Below are positions 5,417-5,605 of a stretch of DNA of 5,605 nucleotides, one piece after another. The stretch's first letter is position 1. Each line of letters begins with the position of its first letter. Below the pieces are notes generated by a model that did not search any database, had not been told where the DNA came from, and saw only the letters and a list, made by a program, of their open reading frames with translations. The DNA is from Hyphomicrobiaceae bacterium (GTDB lineage Bacteria > Pseudomonadota > Alphaproteobacteria > Rhizobiales > Hyphomicrobiaceae). The position numbers and the translations under genes were made by a program. The stretch is taken from positions 1-5,605 of the forward strand of contig JAGRKR010000315.1 in the NCBI GenBank assembly GCA_020442225.1, in the 5' to 3' direction.

Positions 5417-5605
5417 TTATGCGGTTTCAGCGAGCTTTTCGGCTTTCGAAATCGCCTCTTCCATGGTCCCGACCATGTAGAAGGCCTGCTCGGGCAAGTG
5501 ATCGTAGTCGCCGTCGCAGAGACCCTTGAACGCCTTGATCGTGTCGGCCAGGTTGACGAATACGCCCGGCGAGCCGGTGAACACCTCGGCCACGTGGAAC
5601 GGCTG
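5417..5605 (-). CDS. atpD: F1Fo ATP synthase beta subunit, C-terminal fragment
   Basis: The last 62 residues and the TAA stop of the catalytic beta subunit are present; the rest lies beyond the right edge. The segment starts [11 protein letters not shown] and continues through [31 protein letters not shown] and a helical end with SKAEKLAE. This is the highly conserved C-terminal domain of AtpD, which contains the DELSEED-region side of the subunit in complete proteins. The beta subunit carries the catalytic nucleotide sites of F1 on the cytoplasmic face of the membrane. It is followed on the same strand by the small zinc-ribbon-like gene and atpC, so the operon order is atpD, small gene, atpC rather than the usual direct atpD-atpC. 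Confidence 0.97.
   Translation of the reverse strand, partial: QPFHVAEVFTGSPGVFVNLADTIKAFKGLCDGDYDHLPEQAFYMVGTMEEAISKAEKLAETA

Overview
The window is GC-rich and gene-dense. It reads as chromosomal sequence from an alphaproteobacterium, most likely of the order Hyphomicrobiales (Rhizobiales). The grounds are the envC-ctpA pair followed by RppH-type Nudix genes and then the atpD/atpC end of the F1Fo ATP synthase operon facing them, a short HIG1-type membrane protein next to a PduO-type cobalamin adenosyltransferase, and a TTAA-N7-TTAA (CtrA-like) site. The genus cannot be fixed from the sequence alone.

Left edge, minus strand (1-278): the first ten codons of an ATP:corrinoid adenosyltransferase, preceded by a 62-residue two-helix HIG1-like protein with a plausible sigma-70 promoter. 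Middle, plus strand (505-3218): envC, a secreted coiled-coil protein with a catalytically dead LytM domain, overlaps ctpA, a membrane-anchored PDZ/S41 protease with an intact Ser-Lys-Gln triad. The two form a cell-envelope operon closed by a strong intrinsic terminator. A perfect 15-base palindrome matching the CtrA consensus lies in the divergent region upstream of envC.

Plus strand (3520-4663): two adjacent, diverged RppH-type Nudix hydrolases (about 55% identical by hand alignment), both with intact Nudix boxes. The second has no good ATG. A GGAGG sits five bases before a CTG codon, so its start is unresolved. A long GC-rich hairpin separates this pair from the convergent ATP synthase genes.

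Right edge, minus strand (4743-5605): the C-terminus of atpD, then an 86-residue acidic protein with a CPFCG zinc-ribbon-like motif, then atpC. The small gene follows atpD after 15 bases and overlaps atpC by ATGA, so it is built into the ATP synthase operon. It is the least explained gene in the window and the best candidate for something undescribed. The rest is ordinary core-genome content; no mobile element, CRISPR array, tRNA or rRNA was seen.
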